In this document: in pieces, positions 1-12,947 of the stretch
Layout: the number at the start of each line of letters is the position of its first letter
Numbering within the stretch: the stretch's first letter is position 1
NCBI GenBank assembly: GCA_003667245.1
Contig: RCNN01000200.1
Span: 1 to 59,347, forward strand
Source of the DNA: Heterostelium multicystogenum
Lineage: Eukaryota; Evosea; Eumycetozoa; Acytosteliales; Acytosteliaceae
Direction of reading: 5' to 3'
Length of the DNA stretch: 59,347 nucleotides
Program-made: the position numbers and the translations under genes
Notes under the pieces: generated by a model
The model's input: the letters and a program-made list of their open reading frames with translations, nothing else
What the model was told of the DNA's origin: nothing
The model's database searches: none

Positions 1-127
1 TTTTACTTCTCCAACGTATGACACCAGTACTCATTGAGAACTACTCTTATATTTCATTGAGCTTCTGCTCTCAAGATTGTCAAATATTGGGCATTTGTTT
101 ACAGCCTCACCAAAAACTTAAACCCAA

Positions 128-1077
128 GCACCCGATGGTAATGGTCAGCAAGTTCCAAGCTTAAATGAGACCAACTCACTGTCTTGTTTATTAAGCTTTT
201 TATTCCATATGTTTTTAAATGAATCATATCCAGATAGACAAGAAGAAATTGAATTATTTTTAAATACGTAAGTTCAGATTGAATTTACTTAATAGCCACA
301 TTCATTAACCTAATCATTTAAAACTTCCTACAGATTATGTGCTGATATTTGCAAGAAATATCACAACAAACCAAACCCCCAGCCAACATGGTATCAATTG
401 TCCGTCAAGTTACTGATGGCTTCAATCTATACAATTATGAGAAACAATTCAAGAAGCATTTCCCTCTGCTCTATCCATTTTTGTTTAGACTTGACCATTA
501 TCGAAAACTATGATATCAGAATGTGTATTCTTTCATTGTTCAGTAGATTTGGTAAAGATATACCTCCAATTTCAGAAATCCAAGAACCTGCTCCACTTCC
601 TTTGGAACCTGTTTCTCTCATCAAACCAAAAGCTGAAGAAGTTATCATTACCAAGCCTCTGCAAACAATCACCGAGGATACTGAAGTAAAGGTTTGAAAT
701 GATGAACAAAAAATGCCAGAACCTCACTTGGTCCAAAACTGATATGAACTCAGAGAAAAAATGAAACAACTGACCAAGAGACAGACGACGAGATTGACAG
801 ACCCATTAAAATGACCGAAGGATCCTATAGAGAAGAGTTGAGATGGAAATACCATTAAAGTCCGTTACTGAAAATATACAACCTTCAGACCTTGACATTG
901 AGGAAAGCCATCATAGAAAATGAATCAAGTGCCGCCGAAGAGAAAAAAGATATTTTAAAAAAATCAACTGAAAATCAAGATATAACTACCGCCCCAGTTG
1001 ATAACATTAATTTGGATGATGAATCCCAAAATCCAAATGAAGTTGAAAACAATGGAGATGGTGAAGATATTTTATAA
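128..1077 (+). CDS. 3' part of an unrecognised protein gene, exon structure uncertain
   Basis: Only the downstream portion seems to lie in the window. An open frame before base 267 joins, through a clean GTAAGT/CTACAG intron (268-333), to an exon that runs to about 697. It encodes a mostly helical, Cys-containing stretch (including LCADICKKYHNK) and then a Pro/Glu-rich tail. A further coding-like acidic stretch at 892-1077 probably belongs to a last exon behind an acceptor near 888. I do not recognise the family. A stop at 119-121 in the same frame means the upstream exon must begin after it or the sequence has an error there. The region between 697 and 890 has stops in all frames and may hold introns or errors. 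Confidence covers the existence of a gene, not its exact model. Confidence 0.4.
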
Positions 1078-1479
1078 ATTTAATAAATAAATTTGAATAT
1101 TTTATTTTAAGGTGAACAAAGATTCTTTTATGTTTGATCTGCAAAGTGAACTCATCATTTATAATTAATACAGACAATTTATTATTTCCTATTACTTTTA
1201 CACAATGTTGACATTTTTAACTCATGGTATGTTTAATTTAAATTAAATATAAATGATTTATATATCTAGAAATATTAATCTTGATATAAATAGTATTACG
1301 TGGGAGTGAATCCACTAAACCTAAATATCCAAAATTACCTCCAAGAGATATAAACTATTCCAGATCAACACAATTTTCAATGTAATATTACTTACATAGA
1401 TAATAATCTATTTTGAAAACTATTTGCAATAAAAAGTTTTTAGAATCAACAAATAAAAATTATTTATTACTTTATTGAA
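1078..1479. other. intergenic, AT-rich, nothing recognised
   Basis: About 400 bases between a + strand 3' end and a - strand 3' end. I see only AT-rich sequence that would hold the two 3' untranslated regions, including AATAAA-type motifs (near 1083 and 1428). Confidence 0.5.
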
Positions 1480-2435
1480 TTACTTGGTGTTCAATAACTT
1501 CCAAGCTTGGATATATTGCTTGGTATTATCAAGTATGGATCCTCTAGTTGGTTTCCATCCAAGAAGTGTTTGTGCCTTCTTACTTGATAGTCTGTTGGAA
1601 ATAGAATAGATTTGAGCATAGAAGTTATCATCTGGTGGAGCAATGAAATTGACTTGCTTAACTTCGACACCAGCTTCTTTAGCAAATTGTTAAAATAACC
1701 TCTCGGTTTGGAAATAGTTGGGCGGAAGCAATTTAGAACTTGTCCTTTTTACCGCTGGTGCTTTCAAAGCAGCAGCCAGATAGAATTGACCCAAATCATA
1801 TGAGTGGATAAAGGAACGGTATTGGACCCTTCTTTCCATAAACTGAAACTTGACCATCAACTGGTTGTGTGGGCAATCTTGAAGTAGTATGACGATGCAG
1901 AACCTTGCTTTCCATAGACAAAAGCTGGCTGAATGACTATTCCACCAATTGTCTTGTATAAATCTTCATATCCTTTTCTAATTGGGAAATATTTGTGGGT
2001 AAGGTTGTAAGAGGAGTTCTCGTTGATAAGATCTTGGGTTTCTTCATATACTAAACATCCACTGGTGTAAATAATGATTAACTCTGGTTTCTTTGTAACA
2101 ATTTCTTTCAATTTGTTGAAAATTAGATCAGATGTAGTACGATCATTGTAATCTCCAATGGCATCAATTACTATATCAACTTTTTCAGCAATAGGTCCCC
2201 ATAACGGCAACGTCTGAAGCTGAACCTATGATTGGAAGAACTATCAAGAGCAATATGAGTATATTTTTAACGATAATAGTTATCTTTCATTAAACTTACT
2301 TTCATTCTTTGAGAGTTGGTCAGCCTTATCTTGATTTCTTGCCAAACCATAGACTGTTAATCCTTGATTAACAAAAGCAGATGCAACATTTGATCCAATT
2401 GATCCAGTTGCTCCTAAAATTAAAACAGATGACAT
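1480..2435 (-). pseudogene. NAD(P)-binding epimerase/dehydratase-like gene, broken
   Basis: The start at 2435 opens with a Rossmann dinucleotide motif, GATGSIGSNVA (about residues 8-18), as in extended SDR/NAD-dependent epimerases. A spliceable intron (GTAAGT...ATAG) separates this from an exon holding the DxxxIDAIGDY and IIYTSGCLVYEE stretches expected after the sheet carrying the catalytic Ser. The 3' half keeps recognisable family sequence (IHSYDLGQFYLAAALKAP, then KEAGVEVKQVNF and TLLGWKPT). It needs two frame changes (near 1870 and near 1830) and crosses an in-frame TAA near 1690 where a Glu codon would fit. The in-frame stop is a substitution, so run-length error alone does not explain the damage. 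It could be a true pseudogene or a poorly sequenced gene. The substrate is unknown. Confidence 0.65.
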
Positions 2436-3011
2436 TGATGTAGTTGATTATATATTTTGTAAATATTAATATTAATATATTTGTTTGATTGGTTCAATGA
2501 TTGATTTTCAGTCAACTATTTATAGGAAATCTTTAGTAAATTCTCAAAGTTGACCAATCTTTCATTGGAAACTTTCAGATTTTCGATGGAAGTAACTATT
2601 TCATGATCGAACATATATGAAATTATTAATAAAATATGATATTAAAAGCAAATGACTTCAGAAACAATAAATATCTGACCATAGCATTCCAATCTTATCA
2701 AAATTAATGTTCGAATATTTTCGAGAGTTAATCAATTCCTTAAACGGTTTTTATTAAATTTAATCAAAATATCCATCTGAATTTAAAATTTAGTGCACAG
2801 TTCGAGAAAAGTTCAAATCTTCGAGAAACACTTTAAAAGGATCGTATTGTAGCGCAGGATTAGATTGATTTATTATTACAAAGAAACAAGTTTTATTATT
2901 ATTAAACAGGTTAGTTTGTTTATTATTTATTTTTTTTTAGTTAAAAAAAAAAAGTATTAAAAAAAATTATTTAATCATTTAATAATGTTAGTGCAATTTT
3001 GTATTCGTATA
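2436..3011. other. intergenic, nothing recognised
   Basis: This span holds the upstream region of the epimerase-like gene and the 3' flank of CTP synthase. It contains a poly-T/poly-A tract at about 2930-2970. No coding frame or RNA gene was recognised. Confidence 0.5.
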
Positions 3012-4913
3012 TTATAATGTATATATTTTGGTTGATTGATTTGTTGTTGTGGTTGTTCGTGTCGGTTGATAGTTGCTTAATGTTTGATGGACTTTGAAAT
3101 TTGTTTCCCATGAAGCTTGAACTAAACCAACGAATGGTGGTGATGGTCTTTGTGGTCTGGATTTGAACTCTGGGTGGAATTGGCAAGCGACAAAGTAGTC
3201 GTGGTTGTCCAACTCTACGATTTCCATACGGGTGTTAGTTGAATCCTTTCCAACGAAACGAAGTCCCTTACTACCAATCTCTTCGATGTACTCTGGGTTG
3301 ACTTCATAACGATGACGATGACGTTCCTCAACGGCATCACCAACCTTGCTGACATTGTACAACTTGGCAATCTTGCAATCTACGTTGTTAAAGATGGTGT
3401 CACGTGAACCCAAACGCATGGTGGCACCCATATGAGTCTTTGATACTTCGGGCATGAAAATAACTACATTCTTGGTTCCATTACCAAACTCTTCGGAATT
3501 GGCACCAGTCCAACCGAGCACGTTTCTGGCGTACTCGATTACGGCAACTTGCATACCCAAACAGATACCCAAGTATGGCTTGTTGTGTGTACGAGCGTAG
3601 TTGGCAGCAAGGATCATACCCTCAACACCACGATCACCGAAACCACCAGGTACCAAAATACCGTGGGCAGAACGCAATAATCCCCAAGCACGCTCGTGTT
3701 TCTCTGGTGAATATTCTGTAACTGTGGCTCCTTCTTTGGATGGCTCCAAATCGGAGGCTTCAATCCAGTCGATGACTGTCTTACGGTCAAGATGCATGGA
3801 AGCGTGCTCCAAGGCCTTGATAACAGAGAGATAAGAGTCAGTCAAACCAGTGTATTTACCAACCATGGCAATACGGATTGGACCGAATCCCTCGTTGTTG
3901 ATTCTGTCCATACGGTCAGCAATAGCTTTCCAGGACTCGAGCCAGTATGGTGTTTGGTCTCCGACTTCGTGACCATTTTCTTTGACCATGTTGATGTCTA
4001 CCTTTGGTGTCAACTTCAAACGATTCAAAATGATGCTTGGTGTATGTTGTTGGAAAAGAAGCAATGGGACACGGTAGATGTTGGAAACATCATGGACACC
4101 AATGACATTCTCTGGGGCGACGTGACAGAAGAGTGAAATCTTCTTCTTGGTTTCAGTGGACAATGGCTGGGTGCTACGGCACATGACAAGATTTGGGCTG
4201 AGACCCAAGGCTCTCAACTCACGAACAGATTGCTGTGATGGCTTGGTCTTTTGCTCACCGACAACACCCAAAACTGGGACCAATGTAACGTGCATCAAAC
4301 AGAAGTTTTCTTCACCAACACGGAACTGGAATTGACGCATGGCTTCAATGAAAGGCATGGATTCGATATCACCAACAGTACCACCCAACTCGATAACACA
4401 AAAACATCTGGACTACCTTCTTGACCATCAACTGGAATATGAGCAACACGCTCAACCCATTGTTGGATCTCTTCAGTAATATGTGGAACTACTTGAACAG
4501 TTTTTACCCAAGAACAAACCTTTACGTTCCTATTGTCAAACAATAAAAGTAGCCATATTAATATTACAATCGTTGGCTAAACAATAGATAGAGTATAGTA
4601 TTTCATTCATTACCTTTTCGATGACCAAGTTATAAATCTTTCCAGTGGTGATGTTGTTATCACGGTTCAAGCTGACGTCGAGGAAACGCTCGTAGTTTCC
4701 AAGATCGAGATCTACTTCACCTCCGTCGTTGAGGACAAAGACCTCACCATGCTCGAATGGGCTCATGGTACCGGCATCAATGTTCAGGTATGGGTCAATC
4801 TTGATAGAAGTGACACGCAAACCCATTGACTTCATGATCATTGCAGTGCTACTTGCAATGATACCCTTACCAATACCACTCAAAACACCACCAGTTACCA
4901 AAATATATTTCAT
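3012..4913 (-). CDS. ctps: CTP synthase (glutamine-hydrolysing), two frame disruptions
   Basis: Makes CTP from UTP, ATP and glutamine in the cytosol (last step of de novo pyrimidine nucleotide synthesis). Exon 1 (4614-4913) starts [17 protein letters not shown], the P-loop-like nucleotide site of the amidoligase domain, followed by [29 protein letters not shown]...AATAG intron (4530-4613) precedes exon 2, with [16 protein letters not shown] and [15 protein letters not shown]. The C-terminal half is a class I glutamine amidotransferase with the nucleophile motif [10 protein letters not shown] and the His-Glu pair in CQFHPEF. The total of about 560 residues is normal. Two breaks lie exactly in a T5 run at 4501-4505 and an A5 run at 4400-4404 (+ strand). 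Correct run lengths restore the conserved KTVQVVP and VIELGGT segments. I regard the gene as functional and the breaks as sequence errors. Confidence 0.95.
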
Positions 4914-6405
4914 TTTTTTAGATATATATATAAATTATATGTGTGTTTGATTAAATAAAAAAAAAAGATATATAAGATATAAATAAATACTATATAATAA
5001 TGTTATTTATTTATAAATGCAAAGTAGTAAGTATTTTAAATATGATATATTTTAAAATACGTTTTGAATACTGTTATATAATATTGTATTATAAAAGTTA
5101 CTACTTTGGCCGCGACAAATAAAAATCGGGAAAGAGTCTAACGTTCGAACTCTCTGATTTATACTCGTCGACAGCCAAGCAAGTGTGCAGAAAGACGAGA
5201 GAAATAAAAAAAAGTAAAATTAATTTTAATGAAAATTGAAAAAAAAGAGGTAAAATTCCACACCAATCGAAAAACAACCCGGCTTGAATATAGCATTGCC
5301 TGTTGTTTAAACTCTATTTTTTCGATTTAAATACAACACCAAACAAACATAATACAATTAAACTACTTCGGTTAAAAAATAAACTAACAACAACAAATAA
5401 AACCGCGGTATTTTGTTACTTTATATGTTGTTCGCTTACTTCATAAGCATTTTGAAAGTCAATCCCAATGTGGAGAATCGGAATCATCCATCCTATTATA
5501 TCCAATAATCTACCAATTATTGATCGATCAATTAATTTTATTATACATTAGTGACTGTTTTTTTTTTTTTCATAAGTTCAACTAGAGCATATATGTGTGA
5601 TCATAATTGATTTGTATTCTGTTGTCAATTGTTTAAGCATAAACATATTTGAATTGTTTTAGTTTCTATGAATCATAAACAATCAATGAGACAGTGAACC
5701 AATACCAATATTCAGTAATGTTTCTTGTATTCTTTTGCCTTCTTAACCTGACGGTATTCATTTGTTGTTTTAATTTACATGACAACGAATGCATTGCAGT
5801 CTCTATGAAAAATAGAATTTGTGCCCGAGCATTTTTTTAATTTTTACAAAGAAATGATTTTTTGGTGATTAAGAATTTTTCACTCACAATATGACCAGCT
5901 AATTTTTGTGTACACTTCATAATATCAAAATTTATATTATCATTATTCATATTAAATTAACATAGTATACTCTAACTGTAAAGTATCGATAAAGCTAGAT
6001 GATGAATATGCTAATCTTGCCGCATATGCAATAATGCTTCAATGTCATCTCATTTGAGCTCATCAATCAACATATGTGATTAGACGATTCGATCAACATT
6101 CAAAGAAGAATTCATTATCAAATGCAGGCTATAAATATATCGGTTATCTATCTCAAGATAAATAGGCAGAAGAAAAAGACAATAAAGGAAAAGAAGTGTT
6201 TAGGAAAATCGAATGATCGAATCATTTAGAGATACTTTTATAAGATGGAGCATATCAAAGCATAGAAGCAGCAGCAGCATAGATGGCATTGCATATCAAG
6301 TTGAAACATACTAAATCAAATATCACTTAATATGATATATTGATTCGAATAAGATCATTCAACTAATATTGAAATTTCAAATGGATAATAATATTTAGAT
6401 TCATA
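4914..6405. other. long intergenic region, no gene recognised
   Basis: About 1.5 kb between the divergent ctps (-) and QCR8 (+) starts. It is AT-rich, with a T tract near 5560-5571 and a less AT-rich patch at 5105-5190 containing GTTCGAAC. That patch does not fold as a tRNA. No frame with coding character is visible on either strand. Confidence 0.5.
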
Positions 6406-6626
6406 ATGGGAGGATCAGGAGCCGTTTTCGGAAAGCAAATCACTTACACTCTTTCACCATTCCGTCAAAGATTGTTTGTTAACTACTTCAAGAATGCTGT
6501 CCCACACATTAAGCGTGGTGTCAGAGAGCATTCATTGGCCATTGTACCATACTTTGTTGCTTTGGTGTCACTGTCAACTGGGCAAACCACTCTTACCACG
6601 AGGGTATGAAGGAGCACTGGTACTAA
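6406..6626 (+). CDS. uqcrq: ubiquinol-cytochrome c reductase subunit 8 (QCR8/UQCRQ family), one frame break
   Basis: Small inner-membrane subunit of mitochondrial respiratory complex III. The N-terminal part has the family hallmarks: a Gly-rich start, a basic LSPFRQRLFVNYFKN segment, then PHIKRGVREHSLAIVPYFVA leading into a single transmembrane helix. The expected Trp/His-rich tail (NWANHSYHEGMKEHWY) is present but lies one frame away, from about 6567 to the TAA at 6624. The break is at TTTGG (6561-6565), where one extra base restores frame. With it the protein is 73 residues, close to the family's usual 80-95. The unshifted frame ends prematurely at about 6609 with an unrelated tail. Confidence 0.85.
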
Positions 6627-6912
6627 ACAATACATTTTTGACATAAATTATGCGATCATCATCAACAATGCTTTTAAATATCTAAATTATATATACAACA
6701 CACAATAACTAACACAAGGTAACTATCATGCTAATAGTATGACATTATTCATTACTAATCAATCTCTAAAAACTCATAGGATTAAACTTGTAATTCAAGA
6801 AAAATAAACCAATAACATTTAACAAACATCTTATTCTGTATCATTTAGCTTTGAGTAAAACTGGTTGTGATTCAGGCAAAGAAATGAAGTGGACTATTGT
6901 GATAGGTGGATA

Positions 6913-8733
6913 TTAGGGATTTGCGACCCATTTCGATTTATCTACACTCATCCAATTGATCATACGCGAGCTATAGCTTTTAGCGGTCATCAACTCGACG
7001 ATGGTGCGACCTATATTTGATGTTTGTGTTCCTATGAAATAATTACATTCACTGGCGATCTGAACTTCTGAATAAAGCTGGGACCCATAGACTGATTTCA
7101 TATGCGATGGTATTCGGCCTGTCTCAATCTCTTTGGCCACCTCCAACACAGTGTCGGAATATCTCACAATTTCGCTAATGTACCTTATGTTAAAATTGAG
7201 TTGTTGTGCATGTGAGTACTGTTGCATCAACTCGATCACAGTGCTATTGTCTGTCATCACAAAGATGTCTCGGTAGAGGGTTGCGTTTCGACTCACCTTA
7301 AGCAGAGCATTGTAATAGTCGTCGAATGGAATCACAGACATTCCTGGCTCTTGCCACTTATCACCACATCGAATATGCATGCTTATACATCGGCCCTCTC
7401 CAGAGGGAGGTGACAGCCGATCGCCCCACAACTCTTGTTTATAGCGCAGAATCATCTTGCGAGTTTCATATGTAGGACGAACCAGCCAATCCATAATATA
7501 AGAGCGGTATTCTAGCAGCGAATTGAAAATACCAGCAGGATAATCATTCTGCGACTTAAACTTATAGTACACCATATATGAGTTCTTAATGAGAGTAATA
7601 CGCCTATCGCTATCATACTCTCTAAAATACAAATCATTTATAACTTGTGGTTCCGAAGTGAACGATACATCTTTCATTTCGCAACTAGATTTCGTGTAAT
7701 AATATTTGTTAGTATTATAATAGTTTATTATTAACTTTAACGACTTGAACACTCACGTTGAAATAGGTAATAAAACGTCGTCCCAATGGTTGGCATAGGA
7801 ATATTCTGTGGTATTCACTATGAACATTCTCTTAAATTCATGGGCTACTGCCAGGGAGTAGGCGACAAAGTGTAGCATTGAGAACATTCCTCTTGGTCCA
7901 ATTTCATAGATGAGCAATTTGGAGCTTGAGCATACTTCGTGCTTTGGTCGTGATGCTGAATGAGATAATTCGGTAAGTGGCCTTCTATTTTGATTTGATT
8001 GGAATTGCACAGCTTCTAGCTCCTTGTAAAGTTTGTGTCGAGAACTATTATGTGGTATTTTCTTTAACATGAATAAGATCGACCGATCAATGTTTTCATC
8101 AGAGATATCCTTGATATACCATGATCGATTCTCACTTAGAAATAGATCAATTTGTTTGTCGATCTCTGATCTCAGCTCTCGAGAGTAGTTTTCACATTCC
8201 GTAACATTGCGATTAACATCTTTCACTAGGACTAAGACCATGTATTCAACAGAAATATTCTCAAAGAAAAACAATGATTCCACGATCATCTTCACAAGAT
8301 TGTCGATATGCCGTTTTAGTTGTTCTTGGACTGCGCCACTTGGACCTGCGCCACAATAATGAGCATATCCTGACACATCAATATACAATTGGTTTATTTC
8401 CAATCTAGCCGATGCTCTCTGCTTGAGTAATTCATCGAAGGAGTCGAATAGAGCATATAAACTGCTATGGTGTGACTGGTGGGCCTTTCGATTGCTACCA
8501 ACAAGAAAACGATCAACAAATATATTTACAGATAGATCTTTATTCAAAGTTATATAAAATGATTTATAATTTTCAGCGAGCAACTCTATTTTATCAATAG
8601 CTTTCGGACTGCCACTACTCCTATTACTATAATAATATGATATTACACCATTGAATATAATGTATATAACTATAAATAGACAGATATACTGAATATATCT
8701 TTTTGATTTCATAACCAGTAATCTTTTGATCAT
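6913..8733 (-). CDS. FUT8-like (GT23) fucosyltransferase, type II membrane protein
   Basis: Predicted Golgi glycosyltransferase of the alpha-1,6-fucosyltransferase (FUT8) type, which transfers fucose from GDP-fucose to the N-glycan core. Exon 1 (7757-8733) encodes a short basic cytosolic tail, a signal anchor at about residues 15-33 and a stem. It then gives GMFSMLHFVAYSLAVAHEF and YANHWDDVLLPIST, which align with the FUT8 region YATGGWETVFRPVSETC. Intron 7685-7756 is phase 2. Exon 2 continues with WLVRPTYETRKMI, HIRCGDK (about 429-435; FUT8 has HVRRTDK) and GTQTSNIGRTIVELM near the C terminus. The length of about 582 residues matches FUT8 (575). The first Arg of the donor-binding pair is kept and the second is Cys, so the linkage made may differ. 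Assignment to the superfamily is firm; the acceptor is inference. Confidence 0.8.
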
Positions 8734-10363
8734 ATAATATAAAAATAAATGATGAAGGTACTCTGCTGTATGTATATAAGCGTCAGACCTTTAACTAAAT
8801 TAATTAATTATTATTAACCACCAAAATAATTGATTGATATTGTTAAAAGAACAAATTAATTAGTTGTCACATCAATATTAATATTAATAATAAACATTAA
8901 GTTGACTGTGTTGATTGTACTCTATCCCCACACCGAATGATTACCACACATCAACACCCAACAAACAACAAGAAAAAAGATAAGTAGGTTCAAAAATAAC
9001 TCAACAACAACAAACAACAAACAACAACCTATTAATACATAAGTCGATCATTTTTTAAATCAAACACACACAAACAATAAAAGGTAAACATTTATAGTAA
9101 TATATAAATAAATCAATTTATAATAATAAATATTACAAATAATAGTAGAATTCATTCTATTGTTCTATTCCTAAGTGTTTTGTTGTATAATGTTGTTATT
9201 TTGTTCTTCCTCTTTAAAAGATATAATAAATAATATAATATAATAATTATTAATATTATAATTCAACTATAGTCGATATTATTAAGATAATCTTTTTTTT
9301 AAACAATATACTTAGTATTATTATATATTAGAATAAGAATAAGAATTGGAATTCGAATCAGTATTGAATTGAACATTCAATTCAAATTGGACTGATTGTG
9401 TTGGAATAGGAATAATCTGTAATTATTTAATAAAAATCACAATAGAGATCAATCTACATAATAAAAGCAACTAGAGAAGTGTCTTTCGATTTCGAAATAC
9501 ATGTTGGAAATATCTGAGTAATAGATTTGAACTATTTTATACATTCATTGACTCGCTCAGCACTGAACTGAACACAACAACAATACAACATGGAGCGTGT
9601 TGCAAAATAGTTTTAAACTCTTTTTTTTATTTTTTAAGTTCCAAAAAAGTACATACATTCCCGACATTCAAACCCAAAGAAAAAAGAATCACACTAATGT
9701 GTTAAATTTTTAAAAAAAACACAAAATTCTTTCCTTCGAATAGAACAGAATTCAAAAAAAGAACCATCTTTTTGTGGTTTTTTATGTTTCCAAATTTCAA
9801 ATTAACCTCAACAAAAAAATCAATAATATTTATCATCACGCAAATTTCTTCTGTTTTTTTATTTATCATTTCACCTACAAAATACACTATAACAAAAACA
9901 TAAGAATAATAAGAATAATAATAAGAATAAGAATAACAATATCATTGTGAAAGAAGGAAGTTGCAACTATTCTAATACGAGTGAGTCTTTTCTTCTTTGA
10001 GCCTACTTCTTTGAAACCCAATAGGAATCATTAACTGCCTCCATCCATCAATAATCAGTAATATCATTATCTCACATTAGAATACAAACAAATAATAATA
10101 ATAATATCATAAATAATATATATATCTATATACTTTGCAATATAGTTTATAGTAATTGGTAGAAAGATAGTTGTTAATTAATACAAAGTTTCAGAATTAT
10201 TGCTTTATTGTTTGTTTTTGATTTTTACATAAATTCATCGCAACTCACGTTCTTTAGAATTTGCAGAAGAAGAAGCAACACCACCACAGAAGTAGAACAA
10301 CTATTAAATAGATTATCTTCAATTATATAAAAATACAAAATAAAAATAATAACGACAATAGTA

Positions 10364-10395
<32 letters not shown>

Positions 10396-10680
10396 TACAT
10401 TCATTTATTTATTATTCATAATTTAGTTATTAATATAAATTAATAATAGAGTAGCAATATTTGTACTTCTTCAATACGAGATACTATACTATATTATTAC
10501 TAGAGTATTTGGAGCAACATTTAGTGTCGAGCTAAAAATTTCATAGTTGTTCATTTCAAATATCACCTTCATTATCAATCAAATTATTTATTTAAACTAG
10601 AGTTCAAACAAATTGTAATTTAATTTATTAGCATTTTAATTGGATATTTAGATACTAACATGTGTTTTCTTTAGTTAAAA
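8734..10680. other. 1.9-kb intergenic region between divergent genes, low complexity
   Basis: Upstream region shared by the fucosyltransferase-like gene (-) and the F-box/LRR gene (+). It is rich in CAA/ACA runs (about 8940-9080), A/T tracts and an AAT trinucleotide array. A short open frame on - at 9702-9887 is A/T-homopolymer driven and not believable as a gene. The size allows unannotated ncRNA or long leader exons, but I see no RNA gene signature. Confidence 0.5.
10361..10393. repeat. (AAT)n microsatellite
   Basis: A run of about ten AAT/ATA units upstream of the F-box/LRR gene, typical of dictyostelid non-coding DNA. Confidence 0.8.
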
Positions 10681-12830
10681 ATGACAGTAGATAATATCAA
10701 TGATTTACCAAAGTTCGTATTGATCGAAATATTCAAGAATCTCAATTCAAAATCTATATGTCAGGAGATGCCAAGAAGTTCATTCTTTCATAACTATTGC
10801 TATGATGGAGTAAAAGCTAACAACTATGATGTCAAGCCAAATCTCCCAACTACAAACGACAATATCAACGACCCAAAGTATAGAGAGGAATGTGGAATGC
10901 CACCATTAACGAACGATGGCAACAACAACAGCAGCAACAGTAAGAAATGTAGTACTGGCAACAATAAAACAGATTCAGATGTGACAAATACAGCAAATGG
11001 AGCGTCTTCAGCATTGGTTACATCACCAGCTAGCAAATCGAACAGGAGGACGAGCACGAAAAGATGACACAGTTTATGTGCGTTTACTTGAATAATATAT
11101 TGAATTTATCTTTGGTCTGCAAGATGTGGGCGAAACAGATCGTACCAATTTCAAATTGCTGCATAGTAAAGATTGTCAATAAGAAACAGTTTCAGACTCT
11201 GTTCAAATATATGACAGAGGTATCATTAAGGATGGTGCAACTTGTTTGTTTTCCACCATCAAGTTCTTTTGTCGTGGATCCAACCAACTGCTCCCAAAGG
11301 ATTATAAGTTGCTTTTCAATCACTGCCATTCAGTTAGGTGTCTTTCATTTGAAAAGAATCAACTTAATTTTGCCGATGTTGTTGTACTATCCAAGCATAT
11401 CAAGGAATCGACCACCATCACCGAGTTAAAGATCCCAAGCAACCTAACACCTCAAGGAATTGCATTGTTTTTGCGATGCACTCAAGCATAACCAATCATT
11501 GACACTTCTCGATCTTTCTTCAACTACCTTCAATGCCGATTCAGTCAGCTCGATATGCTCTGCTCTAAAGGTCAACAAATCGCTCATTTATCTCGATATG
11601 TCTTTTGGTTCAATTGGAAGCTCAGGAGTGCCCATTGGAGAGATGCTTAAGTGTAATACCACATTGAAAAGTCTCTTTTTGATAGGTAATGAGTTGGATG
11701 ATGACTCTGTTCTTTCGATTGCAGATGCTTTAAGAACCAAGAATTCCACTCTGACTGAGCTATCACTCAGCGAAAACGACTTTGGAGATGATGTTGGTGC
11801 TGCCATTGGTAATGTGTTCAAGGAAAACAGATCCATCAAAACTTTGGATATAAGTTGTAATGAGCTCTCAGAAATGACATCATCAGCTTTTTGCAGAGTC
11901 ACTCACTACCAATGTTACCCTCCAGAATTTGAATGTTTCCGACTGTACTCTTTCTCTTGATAACAGTGGCGCCGAATTCTTCGCATCGATTCAGCAAAAC
12001 ACTACACTCACCACTTGGTACTCTGGGGTTGCGACCGTCGACAAACAGGACCTTAAAGATGAAATCGCAAGCTTACTCTGCAACAACAAATCAATTACTA
12101 CCCTGTCACTAGGTTACAACACACTCTCTTCAGACGACGTCATAACGATAGTTAGAGATGGACTTCAATACAATACTACACTAAAGTCACTGACTCTCAA
12201 CAACAATCACATATGCGCTAAGGGTGGAACCGTCATTGCCGAATATCTCCAGACAAATGCCACACTACTTGAAATATCACTCTTCGACAACCTTATTGAC
12301 AATGTAACAGCTATCCACTTCTTGACTGCTCTCACAAAGAATCATGTTATCCAAAAGATGTGCTTGGGATCAAACAAAATCTGTCCAAATATTTCAGCAA
12401 AGTACAGAAAGATCTTGGCTTATAATCGCCCAGTTTGCCCCAACCAAAAACAACACTGGGTCAACGCAAAGCAACAGATTTTATTAGAAAAGAGATTGAA
12501 AGCCTTAGGCATCTCTTGGCATTGAATAACAAATTCTCTGCCCTTCTTCAGGGTCTCTTTGATCTGCTGGATGAAATCAACCTGGCAATTGACGAGCACC
12601 CAGAAAAAGAAGAATCGAACGAACCAAACAAAAAAAGCTGGGTCATAACCGATAAGATTACCTACAACCAACAAAAAACAAACAATAATAGCAACCAAAC
12701 CAACTTAATATTGACACCACAAAAACAACCTCAGCAATCAATTTCATTAGAAACTATTAGCTCGCTTAAAACTGTTATATCAAGAAAAATCCTTTTTTCA
12801 TTGACTTACAAACTACTTTTGAATAAATAA
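10681..12830 (+). CDS. F-box/leucine-rich-repeat protein, multiple run-length frame breaks
   Basis: The N terminus has an F-box start (LPKFVLIEIFKNLNSKS). About 110 residues of Asn/Ser/Thr-rich insert follow, then the F-box end (LNLSLVCKMWAKQ). The body is a ribonuclease-inhibitor-type LRR array with repeats of the form ALKxNxSLxxLDLS, separated by DD/DVxxIxxxL helices (for example KVNKSLIYLDMSF, RTKNSTLTELSLSENDFGDD and QYNTTLKSLTLNNNHI). The C-terminal tail is helical, then Asn/Gln-rich. Such proteins are usually substrate adaptors of SCF ubiquitin ligases; the substrate is unknown. The frame changes at A4 11059-11062 (one short), near 11220, T5 11468-11472 and T5 11888-11892 (each one long), and near 12500. 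Each time the LRR consensus continues in the new frame, so I treat this as one gene with sequencing errors. Confidence 0.75.
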
Positions 12831-12947
12831 TAAACAATTCCATGGAAACTTGCGACTTTATTTAAATTAGAAATTTTCAATCAAGTTTATTTAGAAAAAA
12901 AGTATAAAAAGGACTCTATAAAGAATAAAAGATGTTTATTTACTAAT

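Noticed and set aside
4400..4505. Programmed frameshifting in CTP synthase
   Set aside because: Two shifts at plain A5/T5 runs with no slippery heptamer or pseudoknot, and the same pattern in many unrelated genes, point to run-length errors.
5105..5190. Possible tRNA gene around GTTCGAAC on either strand
   Set aside because: The bases flanking the TTCGAAC loop do not form a 5-bp T stem, and no acceptor or anticodon stem can be drawn.
8940..9080. CAA-rich stretch as a coding poly-Q region
   Set aside because: Interrupted by stops in all frames; simple-sequence intergenic DNA.
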